NCBI RefSeq assembly: GCF_000512585.2
Contig: NC_089246.1
Location: 1,798,001 to 1,862,000, forward strand
Direction: 5' to 3'
Source of the DNA: Kwoniella bestiolae CBS 10118
Lineage: Eukaryota > Basidiomycota > Tremellomycetes > Tremellales > Cryptococcaceae
DNA: 64,000 nucleotides
Shown here: positions 46,732 to 59,032 of the stretch, piece after piece
How the letters are laid out: each line of letters opens with the position of its first letter
Position numbering within the stretch: the first letter of the stretch is position 1
The notes under the pieces: generated by a model
Told to the model about the DNA's origin: nothing
The model's input: only the letters and a program-made list of their open reading frames with translations
Database searches by the model: none
Made by a program: the position numbers and the translations under genes

Positions 46732-48058
46732 TTATCGTCTTCGGTGGAATGGCCGCCTCATCGATGCGAGGATGAACCTGATACGACTACGATGGCCCTC
46801 TTCATGTCTGTCCTGGTCTGCGGTGTCATCTGAAGCATCACTCCCAGATGAAAATAATGGAATATAAAAATGACTGTCCGCATCGAGGTTACGCGTTTCA
46901 TGACAATGTGTGATCTCGATCTCGGGGTAGCTCGGTCTAACCCTGCTTATCACATCATCAATAGCCCCCTTGAGGCGGGTACTAGCCTCCTCCAGGGTCT
47001 CGCTAGTGACCTCTTCCTCATGCGTGGCCATGTATTCGGTAAGCTGGTCCAACCCATCATCCAAACTATTTGAAGCTTCTTTGAAAGAGTCATCTCGGTA
47101 ATTGTTGTAGTGAAGCGGACGTCGGCGGATTTTGAACATGCGATGGACCGTTCCATCCCTTTGAATGATCTTGCTTTTGATCCCAATGGTCCCTTCTGCT
47201 GACGCCCGAAGGTAATCTCTGAAGTATCTCCCATGAATCATCCGCCCCAATTCATCGCTTTCTGTCCACAAATGGGGGTACGTAATGCGAGGGCGGTTCC
47301 TGACCCCTAGCGCGGCGTGATAACTGTTAGCTCTCAGATACTGACGCCGATTCCAGTTCCGAAAGATTAAGAGCTCCAATGAAACACTCACTGGACCGTT
47401 GATGGTCGATGCTAGATTGGCCCCTAAAGAATTGAGAAAACTGAACTGCCTCTGAGCGGGAGACGTGGAGATGCACTGGGAAGGTTCTTTCCCTGTGTCC
47501 GAGGTAATCGGAGGCAGAAGGCCTAGTAGAGCCAAGCCGAGTGGGCATATCTGTCTGGAAAGTTGTAGATGATCCGTCTGGCAAGGGAGTGGATCTTCTA
47601 GGCTCCGCTACGTGTTGACTGTCGTCGTTGTTCCGGCTTTGGAAAGTCGCGTCAATCTCCACTCCTGGAAATCGCTCTTTTATATTGTTCACAGCGGTAG
47701 CGATTGTACTTTGAAAGAAATGCTCGTTCATTATATATGTTGGTTGCCCATGTCCATCAAGTGGAGGATTCGGATCGTTAGCCGCTCGTGTGACTCGCCC
47801 CACCCGGGAGTCTAACTCGGTGCAAGCTTTCACCGCGTCAGTATCCTCTAAAATGTCATCTGCATGCAACCTGTATCGGGTAGCCTTGTAGAAGCGTTTG
47901 TCGGTATTTGGCAAAGGAAGGATTTCACATTCAATCTTTATCGTGCCTTTCCTGGTCGCGGGCAAAGCATTTGTCTTGAATCCATCTAGATCAACGGTGA
48001 CGTTAGAGTCACGAATTTGTTCGCCATAGACAGGCTCAGAGTTGTGATTCTGATTCAT
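46732..48058 (-). CDS. Unrecognised protein with two tandem copies of a novel-looking domain
   Basis: Two exons: 47392..48058 and 46732..47306. A GTGAGT donor, CTAG acceptor and an 85-nt intron join them in phase 1; 413 aa. No signal peptide or membrane span is seen. Each exon encodes one copy of a domain. The copies align as GTIKIECEILPLPNTDKRFY against GTIGIKSKIIQRDGTVHRMF, then YRLHADD against RPLHYNN. They continue as AVNNIKERFPGVEIDATF against VISRVRPSYPEIEITHCHE, each ending in RN. The order is strand-strand-helix-strand, and the two parts are diverged (roughly a quarter identical by eye). The linker is Ser/Arg-rich, and the C-terminus is very basic (RRPFHRRR). I know no family with this pattern. 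The small gene at 46054..46484 may carry a third copy. Confidence 0.65.
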
Positions 48059-48671
48059 GTTTGTGAATCGTTCTTGAAGGTTGGAGAAGTGAACAAGTGA
48101 ACAAACAAGATCATCGAATGGTAGGAATAGTGTTAAGCCTTTATAACAGAATCGTACTGCAGAGGAAGTGCAGCAGTAAGGGTTCCAAAAGTGACGCCAC
48201 CCGCATCCCTCCTTTGACTCCGAAGATCAAAGGTTTCTACTCGCCCCAATATGGCCCTTTGTCAAACGTGACGAGTGTAGTGAAAACAGCCTCAAGTCGG
48301 GGCTTTGAGAGAAAAGGGATCCATTGTAGACCATGTCAAACAGCCACTCGATGCATAAAGGAGGTATTGATGACAATGGACAGTGGACAGTACTCCCATT
48401 GTAGCCCTGAGTAGAGCAGTGATGACCTCATATGACGGAGAGGCGGTGCGTCCACTAGCCATGTACGATGACTTCATCGGTGGCACGATGGTAGTCCGGT
48501 GAGAACTTCCGTCACGAATCATCCGAATCAGCTATACACGCAGAAAGTGGCTAGACAAAGCTTTGTATGATATGATCACATAGGGGAGGATTCAGCGCAA
48601 GGGCTGCTGTTGATCGTCGAGAAGGAGTTGAAGGGAAAGATGAACTCGAGAATGTCCGAACTCGGTCCATG
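48059..48671. other. Intergenic region
   Basis: This is upstream DNA of the tandem-domain gene (-) and the 3' region of the next minus-strand gene. No gene is supported. Confidence 0.5.
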
Positions 48672-49764
48672 CTAGTTTATACTTCTCCTCAATTGACCCC
48701 AGAATGTATAAACGAGGACCAGCCCCACCAATAGACCAATGTGAGTATTGAGCTGTAGAGAGGCTGCCGACGAGTTTGCTATCTTGTCCGTTACAGGTCT
48801 CTGATTATTCCTATATCAATTTCGTCAGTACCCTTACTATAGTGGTTGACGTCAGACAGAGACGACTCGACCTACAGTAAAGAAGGAGCAACGCTAACTG
48901 CCAACTGCACCGCGGTGGGACTGGCTGCAACAAGATGGTACTCTTCGACACCTGAGGGAGGCACAGTCTGCAAGCTGACTGTACCGGTGTAGGCCATCGA
49001 GTTACCTTGTGATCCCGATGATTGAGCAGAACTGGACGAGGAGCTAGAGGCTATGGGTGTACCGTTGACTGAGAAGAAATCGATGTCGAGCCCTACGTAT
49101 CCGATGAGATTCAGTTAGTCACGCACTCTTATGCTGACAACCGAGAGTATGACATAGGATCTACAAAATTGAAGGGACCGAATGTTAGGCAGGCTTATCC
49201 ACTCACATATCCCACCGCCACTCGTATCGTAGAACGGCTCATTGGTCATGACGACCGTATGAGTCTTGTTCTCCAACCCGTGAGCCTCAAACAAGATTTC
49301 CTGGTATAATTCGGGATCCCGCGCTGTTCCATTCATATATTGTTTCTCTCCTCCGTCGATCAAACCGGATAAGAAGCCGTGACTACAGTGCATAATTCAG
49401 CATTGGAAGCTACCATTCCATCGAGGGTCATGGCTTATGTCAACAGCTTCAGAAGCTGTAATAGAGTGATGCATATGTCATTCGTCACTCACTTCGGCCT
49501 GTTGGCTCCGAACACCTGTATATCGGTCCCTACAAATACTATCACTGCTGTATCTCCATCGTTGGTGGTCGAGTGGAAAGTCGAGTTCTTGTATCTTCCG
49601 AGGAATGGGTCGGCTTTATCGCGTACGACATAGGACTTGAGTCAGATCAAACATAGTGCTAGTTCTCAAGATTAGATACCCGACTCACAGGATTTCTGGA
49701 TGTCCCAGTCCCCTTGGTATGTGATGTAGGGCGATGAATCGTCGTAAGATTGAGTTTGATCCAT
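48672..49764 (-). CDS. Galactose-binding-like (jelly-roll) protein with C-terminal membrane anchor
   Basis: Five exons from 49764 down: 49689..49764, 49493..49613, 49207..49382, 48876..49092, 48672..48810; 242 aa. Residues of about 8-130 match the basidiomycete domain that begins DDSSPYITYQGDW and continues SDPFLGRYKNSTFHST, AVIVFVGTDIQVFGANRP, HTVVMTNEP and WLDIDFFSVNG, a galactose-binding-like beta-sandwich. A Ser-rich linker follows, and a single hydrophobic span (IGLLVGLVLVYTFW) sits near the C-terminus. In longer homologues this layout belongs to surface or secretory-path membrane proteins. No signal peptide precedes the chosen ATG. An upstream in-frame ATG at 49914 would add a hydrophobic leader (MSSCFLHFLYLH), so the true start is open. 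TATATA at 49917-49924 favours the later start. Confidence 0.7.
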
Positions 49765-50656
49765 GATGAGTTGTAGATTTCCGAGGAGCGCGCGATCAGG
49801 GTCAGATGACGAGAAAAGATGTGAGTGGATACGGTCAAAGAAAGTGGTGGTGAATGATGAAGGAAGGTGTTGATAGGTGTGCAAGTATAAGAAATGTAGA
49901 AAGCAAGAAGACATATGTATATATGAGAATTGCCTTTCACATTCAGGTTGGGAACTGATGAGCACCCATAATTGCCCTCGACCCCTTGAAGCATAATCCC
50001 CATCTCGAATCATTCCTTTCATCTGCTCAATGCTCCGTTGATGTGGGAATAAATCCAGGTCGCCCGAGTCCCACAATATCCCGAGCGGAAAGTATCCCTT
50101 TGACTCGTGCAATTGGCCTTTGAGCAAAGGAACAGCTAGTGAATGCGCCTTTGATCGGTGCACACACTATGTTTGTGTGATATCGTGTGTGAGTGTGTGT
50201 GAGTGCTGACTGGTCTACACATCCTAGCCTGGATTATATATATGTGTGTGTGTGACATCACAAGCCGCGATCGAGGGCTCCTGAACTGACGTTTCTGCTA
50301 CACTTCCAGGTCGCGAATACTGCGATTTTTCGCCTGATTAGGTGCCAGCCTGGTGTCGTATCTGACGATAGTATGTTGGACTCTTTGTACTTCATCCTGA
50401 TGAAGAAAATCTGTCAAGGTGACACGGTAGTGATAGAGTAGCGTTGTACTTGTTCTTCATCTTGATCATTGTCATACGCGTAGGTGGCCACGTGCGAACG
50501 CGTCGGTCTGTGCGGGTCCACGTGCTATTACGTAAGCCACCACATGATCAGATACTCGTAAACAAAGAAAGCGTGACTGTCTTCCCATCAACAATTCAAC
50601 ATTTCATTCTTCCTCTTCTTCCTATTCTTCTTCTTCTCATCATCGTCACTATCATC
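49765..50656. other. Divergent intergenic region
   Basis: This is upstream DNA of the galactose-binding-like gene (-) and the kinesin gene (+). It holds the GT-rich tract at 50163-50262 and a C/T-rich leader before 50657. Confidence 0.5.
50163..50262. repeat. GT-rich microsatellite tract
   Basis: Imperfect (GT)n runs with GA interruptions around 50171-50205 and again at 50243-50257, between divergent genes. Confidence 0.75.
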
Positions 50657-53600
50657 ATGGCACCCACAGCACCAACAGCATCATCCTCATCGAGGTCAAA
50701 ACCTCTACCCAAGAGGTCAGAAGCTGCCACCCCAGTACCATCAGCAGCAGCAGGAAGAGTAACCAGGTTAAGAGCTGCTAAAGAGTCGACTACTGGTCCT
50801 GGGACGTCATCAGGAGGTCTGACGAGGATGGCACCACCCCCACCACCTAGGGCGCCAGGATTTCTGGCAAAGGGGAAGGAGGGGCTCAGAAAAGTGTCCG
50901 GGAAGATTGGGCAGAAGGAGAAAGAGGTGAGCTAAGACGTACAATTCGGGAGTCTTTGAAGAAATCTGAGCTGACGGTGTATGTTGATTGACCAGAACCA
51001 ACCAATCAAGAAACCAAATGTACAAGAACATAACGATTACTCGGAGAGTCTGCAGGTGAGTGAAGTGTAACCTCTACGAGTACCCATGATTCAGCTAAAA
51101 TGGCTGGCTAGGCATATCTTCGTATCCGGCCATCACCAGCGGATTCAGAGGGTCATACTTCTGCCAGACCATATTTGGAGATACAATCAGAAACAGACGT
51201 ATTGATGCGAGCACCATCAGTGAGTTCTCATCTCTCGCTTCTTAACCCTACAAGATCCTCTGAACTTCAGCTGACTACGTGAGAATATATAACTCATCAG
51301 GACTCATCTCGACATCATATACCCAAACCACCTCATATCTATTCCTTCGACAAAGTATTCCCTCCTACCACCCCCCAGTCAGGCTTCTTCACTACCACCA
51401 CCTTGCCGCTAGTTGAAAAGCTTTTGCAAGGAGAAAATGGTCTGTTGTTTGCCTATGGAGTCAGTAACAGCGGTAAAAGCTATACCATCCAGGGTGGATC
51501 CACCCATTCAGCGATAGACAGAGGGGTCTTGCCTAGATCCATCGATGTCGTGTTCAACTCTATTGAAGGGCTCAAGAGTAATGCAAATGTACCTCGTAAT
51601 GTTTCACAATCTGGATGTGTTCTAGGCTGACTATAAAATTGATCAGCTCAAGCCTCAAGGACTGGCCGATGTAGTTCTGAGTGATGAGCAGGATGACCCT
51701 ATAGTTCTCAACGACCCACTCGCTGCTGGAGAGCCACGGATCGAAGACAGTGAGCTGGGAACCAAGCAGCAGCGTTGACCATCAGCTAACAAATCTTTGT
51801 ACACAGCTGTCAAAGTCGATCGAAATTTCTCGTACGCCGTTTTCGTCTCTTACGCCGAGGTATACAATGAGAAAGTGAGCAGGTTTTTCTTCGAACTTCA
51901 AACCTCGATTACTTACGAAGCTGACAGACCAGCGGTTAGATATTTGACCTCTTAGACTCCGTGCTTCCTACAGCTCCCTCCACACCCAGCATGGCTAGGA
52001 GTAGAGCTACAAACACAGGTTTACCAAGAGCATCGAACACGTATGGCTTCCCCGGTGCTCTCAACTCTTCATTCAACCTCGCAGCTATGGCCAATGGCGG
52101 TGGAGGTATACTCAAACGTCATGCTTTGTCGCTTAAGAACGATCCAGAGGGAAATGGGAAGTATATCGCTGGGTTGAAGGATGTCAGAGTCAGAAGTAGA
52201 GAGGTGAGAGATCCCTTGCAAACCCTTTTGTCAGTATGATTGACGTGGGATTTCTCTACCATAGGAAGCGTTGGCCGTATTTCGATCCGGCGAAAGTGCG
52301 AGACAAGTCTTCGGAACGATTGCCAATCGAGAATCCTCACGATCACACGGTATATTCACCATCAAAGTAGTCAGAATCCACAACGGTGCACCCGAAGATC
52401 CCGATTCAGCGCAAGTATCAAGATTAGCAATTGTCGATTTGGCAGGATCGGAACGAACTAGAAATACGCAAACCACAGGTGACAGGTTGAAGGAAGCTGG
52501 TAACATCAATAAATCGCTTATGGTCTTAGGTCAATGTCTCGAAGTCTTGAGATCGAACCAGCAGAAGATGTCGTCGAATAATACTGCTGTATCGACCAAG
52601 AAGAAATTGGCTGTAGTACCATTCAGACATTCCAAACTGACGGAGGTGTTCCAGAATTTCTTTGTCGGTGATGGTAGAGCGGTGAGCTGAGATGATGACT
52701 TGGTGAATACGTGATCTTTAGCTCACATTTATTTAAATCTTTAGGTAATTATAGTCAATGTTAATCCTTACGACACAGGCTTCGACGAGAACTCCCACGT
52801 CATGAGGTTCTCAGCCATCGCGAGAGAAATCCAAACTACAGCTTCCAACAAGGTTGGATCTTCCGGGTTCCCGTTGTTGAAACGTCAAATCAGTACTCAA
52901 TTCTCCGCATTGAGGAACGCAGTCAGTGGACATGGGCATGGACACGGTCAAGGACCGATGAAGATCAAAGTGACTGTTCCTGTGCTACCTAAACCCGATG
53001 ACAAAGATCTTGAAAAGGGAGGCAAAAAATTAGCGATGGACAGAGAAAGTCAAGGTTTCGTTATGGTTGAAGAGGAGTTGGAAGTAGTCGAGGAAAGTGA
53101 AAGTGAGAGTGATGAAGAGGACGATAAGGATGCATTGGTGGAGTACCTTTTTGAGCAGTTGAGGGAAATGAAAACTAGGGTGAGCTGCATTTCTCCATGC
53201 TTGATACGCAGATAGCTGACATGGGTTGGTGTTACAGTTGTACGAATCTGAGATGCGAAACGCTTCGGTAGAGGTTGAAGTGCGAGAAGAGGTGGCCAAG
53301 GAAATGCAAGAGTCATTACAGAGGATGCACGACGATTTCAGTAAACAGCTCAGCGAGCAGGTAAGGCCAAACGTTCAGCTATATTTATCTTGAGCCTCCG
53401 TCAAAAAGCTGACATGTGATCTTCTTACTTTGGATAGGTCGCTGCAAACGAGCTCAAGACGGATAGGAAGATCGATATAGTCACTCGAACTATGACCCCC
53501 GCTGTACATCGTATCGCCCAGTATCAGCCGCAACATGGCTCAGCAGCGTCTTCAAGAATAAGTGAAGACGTATCGATGGAAGATCCTGATGAGAGTTTCG

Positions 53601-54626
53601 AGTCAGCTATCGATGCTTCTTTGGTGAGTGATATCCAGCTTGACCGATGATTGAGCAGTCCCCTCATCAGCTGCATGTTCCGTAGATGACTTCTGGCGAT
53701 GATTCCGTTATGACCGAGGGATCCGATCCGTTTGTGGTCAGATCCCCTGGTCTCCCTCAGATCACTCTTACACGAGACTCTTTCAACCCTGTCGTACTTC
53801 CCGGCTCTCCTTCTCCAGCTCAACTCCAAAATTCCAACGATCAGGGAAATATCAGCGCCGCAGCAGATACGAGTATCGAAGCGAACACCACAGTAGACGA
53901 AGAGGAGGAAGAAGGGAATGAAATCACGAAAGAAGAGATCGACCTTGACTCGGAAGTCGACGACGATGATAGTGAGGCTATCAAACCAGTTGCGATAGTC
54001 ATAAGTTCCGACGAAGAGAGTGTTGAGGAGACTGATGAAGACGAAGAAGAAGAGGAAGAAGAGGAGAGTGAGGAAGAGGAAGATGCGGACGAAGAAGAGG
54101 TCGACTCTGATGAATCTGCATTTACCTTGTCTGACGAAGATGTCAATGAAGAAGATTCGGACGACAGCGAGGGGTCCTCACCCGTTAGAAAAGCCTCAAG
54201 CCGGAGGAGAACGACGGGATCACCCAAGAAACCTTCATCACCCATTAAGAAAGCTTCCAAGGCTACTCCTGCAAAAGTCAAATCCACTCCAGCAAAGAGA
54301 ACACCAGCCAAGGCTAGGAAGGATGAAGTGGCAGGAACACCGCCCAGTAAAGCCCAGACTGAGCCATTGACACCTGGACCATTGAGCGAGAGGATCAGTC
54401 AGATTCAGTTGTCTGAAGATGAAGATGAAGTGCCGATCAAGACGACGATGAAGAAGAAGAGGTGAGTTGGAGATCTTCCGCGATGTTGAAGATGGTAGCT
54501 AATGGGTTGTGGTAATTGATCAGGACACTGGGTAAGAAGATCGTCACGGAGGATGAGATGATTCAAGCTGATCGGGTCAGGATGAGCGTTGGTGGAGCTG
54601 AAGTAAGGAGGATGTTGAGGGGTTAG
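50657..54626 (+). CDS. Kinesin-6-type motor protein
   Basis: Thirteen exons: 50657..50926, 50996..51055, 51112..51219, 51301..51588, 51647..51749, 51807..51874, 51940..52203, 52265..52681, 52745..53179, 53238..53360, 53438..53623, 53686..54461, 54524..54626; 1066 aa. The motor has the P-loop GVSNSGKSYT, switch I NRESSRSHGIF and switch II LAIVDLAGSERTRN, then KEAGNINKSLMVLGQCL and VPFRHSKLTEVFQNFF. A large Ser/Asn/Gly insert of about 70 aa (exon 7) splits the motor after VYNEKIFDLLD, as in MKLP/KIF20 kinesins. A Lys/Pro-rich N-terminus precedes the motor, and a short coiled coil follows (EMRNASVEVEVREEVAKEMQ). The tail is very acidic, then Lys/Pro/Ser-rich (SPVRKASSRRRTT), like a Cdk-regulated region. 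Kinesin-6 motors bundle the central spindle at late mitosis; that role is inferred. Confidence 0.88.
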
Positions 54627-54912
54627 ACGTTACGGTGAGATGGGCAATGCCTTGACTGGTTGGACATGGACATGGTGATTGGAACTTTGAGTTGGAAGAA
54701 GACATGGACAATGAGAGTGTAAGATAATTTTGGTGACATGGGGCATCGGTTGAATTTTGGGTCATTTGACGTATACAGTATACAGTAGAATGGTATGGGT
54801 TTATGTACAATCCTGTAATATATTCGACATCCATTATGATCATGCAGTTTCATGTACACATACTGAGGCTCAGTCATCTGTTCATCCCTCGCGGATCGTC
54901 AATTCCAATCCA

Positions 54913-56002
54913 ATTACTGAGGCTTCTTGGCAGTAACTATAAGCGCAACACTCCAAATCTTGACAGGCCCATGGCCCTTCTCGGCCGTCAAAACCTCTTC
55001 AATCTTCTCAAAGACCTTCCAGCCAAGCTCCTGTCTATCTTCACCCCACTTGGCCGTCATGATTGGAACCACAGGTAACATCTTCCTAGCCATATCTGCG
55101 GGTGATCTGGCCTCTTGAACAAAATGATACGGTTCAATCTTGATCCCCGTGAGACCGTTGTCTGTCAGGATTTTACGAACGAATTCGGGGTGAGACCATG
55201 AGCCGCCTGGAGGTGGGGATGGAGGGATGAGCGGGAAGGAAGGGAGGAGCGCGATGGATCGTTGGATTAGCTGGAGGGGGGCGGAGCAGGCCCAGGTGGA
55301 TAGGGAGAGGGAACCACCGGGTTTGAGGACTCGGATGGATTCTTGGTTGGAAGGTCAGCTTGAGTGGTTCACAGCACGATATGATGTGAGGCCTGAAGTG
55401 ATGGTGAGATGAGAGGTGTGGGAATATAGCTCACCTTTGAGTCCTGCTATGGGATCTGGTAAGAGGAAGTACAAGAAGTTCGCGAATATGTAGTCGAAGG
55501 TATTATCAGGTTTATCGAGTTGCTACAACACCCTATGAATTAGCATGTGTGTATTATATGATGCTCGCCAGAATCGCATTCAAGCTGTGATGTATCTTCG
55601 AAGGTGCGACTAACTCACGTTCGCATCCAGCTTCTCAACATCCACCTCTCCCCACGCATCACTCTTCTTCTGATCACGCAGATTCCCCAACAACGAATCA
55701 TCAATTTCCCCAGCTATGATCTTGACTCTACTCCTCCCCTGATGTGCTCGTAATGCCTCAAGCAAGGCTATCGTCACCTGACCAAGCCCCGAGCCTATAT
55801 CCAAGACACTCAACTCAGCATCTAATCGAGCATTGTGCGGTGGTGATTGATATCCCTTTGAGCTGGACAAGGGAGGTTGAGAAACGAGTAGACCCGATTG
55901 TTCGAGTAGTTTCCTGGCGGGGGGAAGAGTTATGCCTTCGGTACCTTTGTATGCTTCATAGGGTTTCGCGGTGAGCCAGAGTGAGGGAGTCCACTTGTCC
56001 AT
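54913..56002 (-). CDS. SAM-dependent methyltransferase, tandem copy A
   Basis: Three exons: 55619..56002, 55435..55522, 54913..55340; 299 aa. Class I Rossmann methyltransferase: motif I VLDIGSGLGQVTIALLEAL, acidic post-I region (IIAGEIDDSLL), FDYIFANFLYFLLPDP (motif IV region) and ESIRVLKPGGSLSLSTW (motif V-VI). The order and C-terminal half resemble yeast trans-aconitate methyltransferase (Tmt1) and other small-molecule carboxyl methyltransferases. The start MDKWTPSLWLTA is shared with copy B. Both introns lie at the same places and phases (0 and 1) as in copy B. The substrate is unknown. Confidence 0.82.
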
Positions 56003-56290
56003 CTCTTTGAGCTTGCAGTAGATGTATAGACAGGGATGAGGTTTATATAATTAGGTGAAAGAGCGAGAGAATGGAGCGGAGTGGAGATGTTCCGTATGAT
56101 GAATGACATCATGGAGTTCACTTCGGAGTATAAGATACCCATCGACACCCAAAACCTGGGGCAGACTGTGAACTCACTTGATAACGTACATATGGCATGG
56201 TAAGGATGTATGTATTCACAAAATCGATCTCATATATCTACAGTATACCCGTTCCAGCAGCAAGGGGCACATGAAGGTCAAGCGATCAAT

Positions 56291-57337
56291 CTATTCGGGC
56301 TTTCTAGCAGACACCACGATAGCTACACTGACCAACCTGACCGGCCCATCCCCTTGTTCTCTTCTCAAAGTCTCTTCGATAATCTCAAACAACTTCCATC
56401 CGAGCTCTTCTCTCTCATCACCCCATTGGAAAGTAACATACGGCACGATACTCTTCATCTTATAAGTCATCTCACCCGGTGAGTGAGCGGTGTGGACATA
56501 CTCGAAAGGCTCGATCCTGATATCTTCCAGACCTTGCTCAAGGAGTGTTTTATGGAGGTATCGAGGGTGTGACCATGGTTCTCCACCTGGGGATGGGAGC
56601 GGGTCAGTGAGCGGATAAGAGGGGAGTAATGAGATGGCTCGTTGTATTACTTGGAAGGGACCATGAGCGCCCCAGGTGGAGAAGGAGAGTGTGCCGCCTG
56701 GTTTGAGTACTCGGATGGATTCTGATGGAAGCCTCGTCAGAGCGTTTATGCTAATATGAACAGTAAGATACTCACCCTTGATTCCTACAAGTGGATCTTG
56801 CAAGTTGGCGAAAAGGAAGTTGGCGAAGACAAAGTCGAACGTATCATCAGGTTTGGACAGTTCCTACGACATGCACACAAGATGAGCGATCAAGGGTGTC
56901 AGCTTGTACTTCGGATTCTTCTTGGACCAAGGTAGAAAACTCACATTACCATCCAAGCACTCTACATCAACCATCTCCCAGCCATTCTTGGCTTTCCCCT
57001 CATTCAAATGATCCAACAGACTACCCGCAATGTCTCCAGCAACGATCTTGACTCTGTTTCCAGCCTCGCTCTCGTGGTTCTTGATGTTGTCGACTAATGT
57101 CGAAGTGACTTGACCTAAACCTGTCCCGATATCCAAGACATTCAGTTCATCGTTCAATCGGTTATCAGGAGAAGGGTCCTGATATCCTCCTTGTCTGGTT
57201 GACAGTGTAGATTTGAGGGCGAGCAGGCCTGAATGTTCGAGAAGCTTTTGAGCGACAGGTGCTGTGATGTCTTCGGTGCCGAGGTGAGACTCGAGGGTCG
57301 TAGCTGTAAGCCAGAGGGAGGGGGTCCATTTGTCCAT
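56291..57337 (-). CDS. SAM-dependent methyltransferase, tandem copy B
   Basis: Three exons: 56945..57337, 56776..56863, 56291..56721; 303 aa. It is a paralogue of the next gene downstream (copy A): same start MDKWTPSLWLTA, motif I VLDIGTGLGQVTSTLV, VAGDIAGSLL, FDFVFANFLF, ESIRVLKPGGTLSFSTWGAH and the ending VSVAIVVSARKPE. The two genes are 289 bp apart on the same strand, so they arose by tandem duplication and have since diverged moderately. Copy B differs at the acidic post-motif I region (GDIAG for GEIDD), which touches the SAM ribose, so substrate use could differ. A single TCGGGG motif lies upstream at 57463-57468. Confidence 0.82.
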
Positions 57338-57648
57338 CTTGAGCGATTGAGAAGATATTTCGTTGTTGTTATGATAATGGTTAGTTTTGCAGATGAAGCG
57401 TACAAGGGGGTCTTCCTTGTTATATATGTATCGAGTATCTGCGATCATGATTCTGATGATGATCGGGGCAATGCAGTCTTCGTCTCTTTCAACATGCATA
57501 AACCTCATATTACTGTACCCCTGTGTGTGTATCCTCGTGTGCAAGAAGAGATGATTGGCTTGGCTTGGCATTGCAGATCAGTTAGTATGTGAATGGTATA
57601 AATGCATGTGTGTGTGTGTATTTGGGAAATGGAAACTCATACACCTTC
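57338..57648. other. Intergenic region / promoter of methyltransferase B
   Basis: 311 bp holding the leader of copy B, a TG-repeat near 57605-57619 and one TCGGGG at 57463. An upstream in-frame extension of copy B (to 57571) is open but lacks coding character. Confidence 0.5.
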
Positions 57649-58815
57649 CTAAGCATTCTTGATGCTGGCTTCTACTTTCTGGATAGCGGATCCTCCATCA
57701 ACGATAGCCTGCAGCAAAAAGGTGTTATCCGCACCAGCCATCACGAATCGAGCATTATCATTCTTCTTGGCAAACTTCTCAACCAAGTCCAATCGATTAC
57801 TAACAACAGCGATACAGGGTAAGCAAGTGCTCATCCACATCTTACATCCCACCGATGATCTCGTGCATAAACTCACTGTAAACCGCCGAATCCCACTGAT
57901 ACCTTTCTACCATTCACCGACACTTTCTTGGCCGCCGCTGATACTCTGTCAAAGGCCTCTTCGACACGGGGATTTCCCATATCACCAGGGATACCCATAC
58001 TGTGCTGATCGATCAGCGTACAGACTCTCGCACAGATATTCAGATCCACTCACTCTGATGTCAAGTCGCCACAGCCTATCAGCAATACATCCACACCTTC
58101 GACAGCAGCAATCGAGCTGGAACACCAGCGTCTCGTGTTAGCCCTTCATTCATCTTACTGATATCATAGGCAATCAAATTGGACCTACTCGACATCGTCC
58201 AATGCTCTAACGGTCTCAATCATACATATCACTATGACCAGGTTGTTACAGATGGGATTCGCGAATTTGGCAGGTACATTGGCGTATCTCAACATTGGCA
58301 TTGTACCTGTTGCGGACCTTTCGCCCAATGGAGCGAATCTCGCGTATCTGACCACATTGGCAGCTTCGGCGGCACTGTTGACGTGAGGGACGATGATGGC
58401 TTGAGCACCACCATCGAGAGTACGAGAGATCCAGTCGGAGGTGTTGGCTGGTACTCTTACTATCGGGGTGAGGCTGCCGCGTGAACAAGAAAGATATCAG
58501 TCCAAGCTGTCGGGAGGTCTGCAACATTATGTATCATACCGAGGAATACTCGCGGCCTGATATGGGTTGGACAATTACTCACCCCAAGTTCAAAGCAGCA
58601 CAACTCAGCTGATTGGTAGTTTCCAGACCAAACGGACTGTGCTCCAAGTCAATCAAGACCGCATCGTACCCTGCCGCTTTGGCGAATCCTAGCACTTCGA
58701 CACTACTGACTATCTTTATCGATAGGGCATGTGCGAGTACACCAGCGTTTATCTTCTCCTTCAGGGGGTTGGACACGGCGAACTTCTTGGCAGATTCAAT
58801 GGTGGGAAACGACAT
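57649..58815 (-). CDS. HpcH/HpaI-type class II aldolase
   Basis: Five exons from 58815 down: 58583..58815, 58189..58473, 58054..58116, 57877..57999, 57649..57799; 284 aa. Family marks: YDAVLIDLEHSPFGLETTNQ (the DLEH motif), TPIVRVPANTSDWISRTLDG (Arg of the active site), GAQAIIVPHVNSAAEA and GERSAT. The metal ligand Glu lies in VICMIETVRALDD and the metal ligand Asp in LLIGCGDLTSDMGIPGD. These enzymes cleave 4-hydroxy-2-oxoacids to pyruvate (or a related oxoacid) and an aldehyde. Fungal copies are uncharacterised mostly. It sits in the same block as a Zn2Cys6 regulator and an MFS transporter. Its promoter holds three TCGGGG motifs. The second exon carries most active-site residues and none is missing. 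Confidence 0.87.
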
Positions 58816-59032
58816 GGTGATTGTGAATCTCTGATCTCTGAGAATTGAATAAGGTGACAGAAGTAGTATGGTCCAGATTAACTTATGTGTGACTGACTTC
58901 CGAGGCTTCTTACTATGTATGTAAGACGGAACTGCTTAATAGACCTTATTATATCACGTCCTCACATCATCCGTGACTCATGTCAATCACAGGACTTGCG
59001 CGTCAGCTTAAATTTACATCGACTTTATCTTA

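Noticed and set aside
53841..54311. 156-codon minus-strand Ser-rich frame
   Set aside because: It is the antisense of the acidic tail of the kinesin gene.
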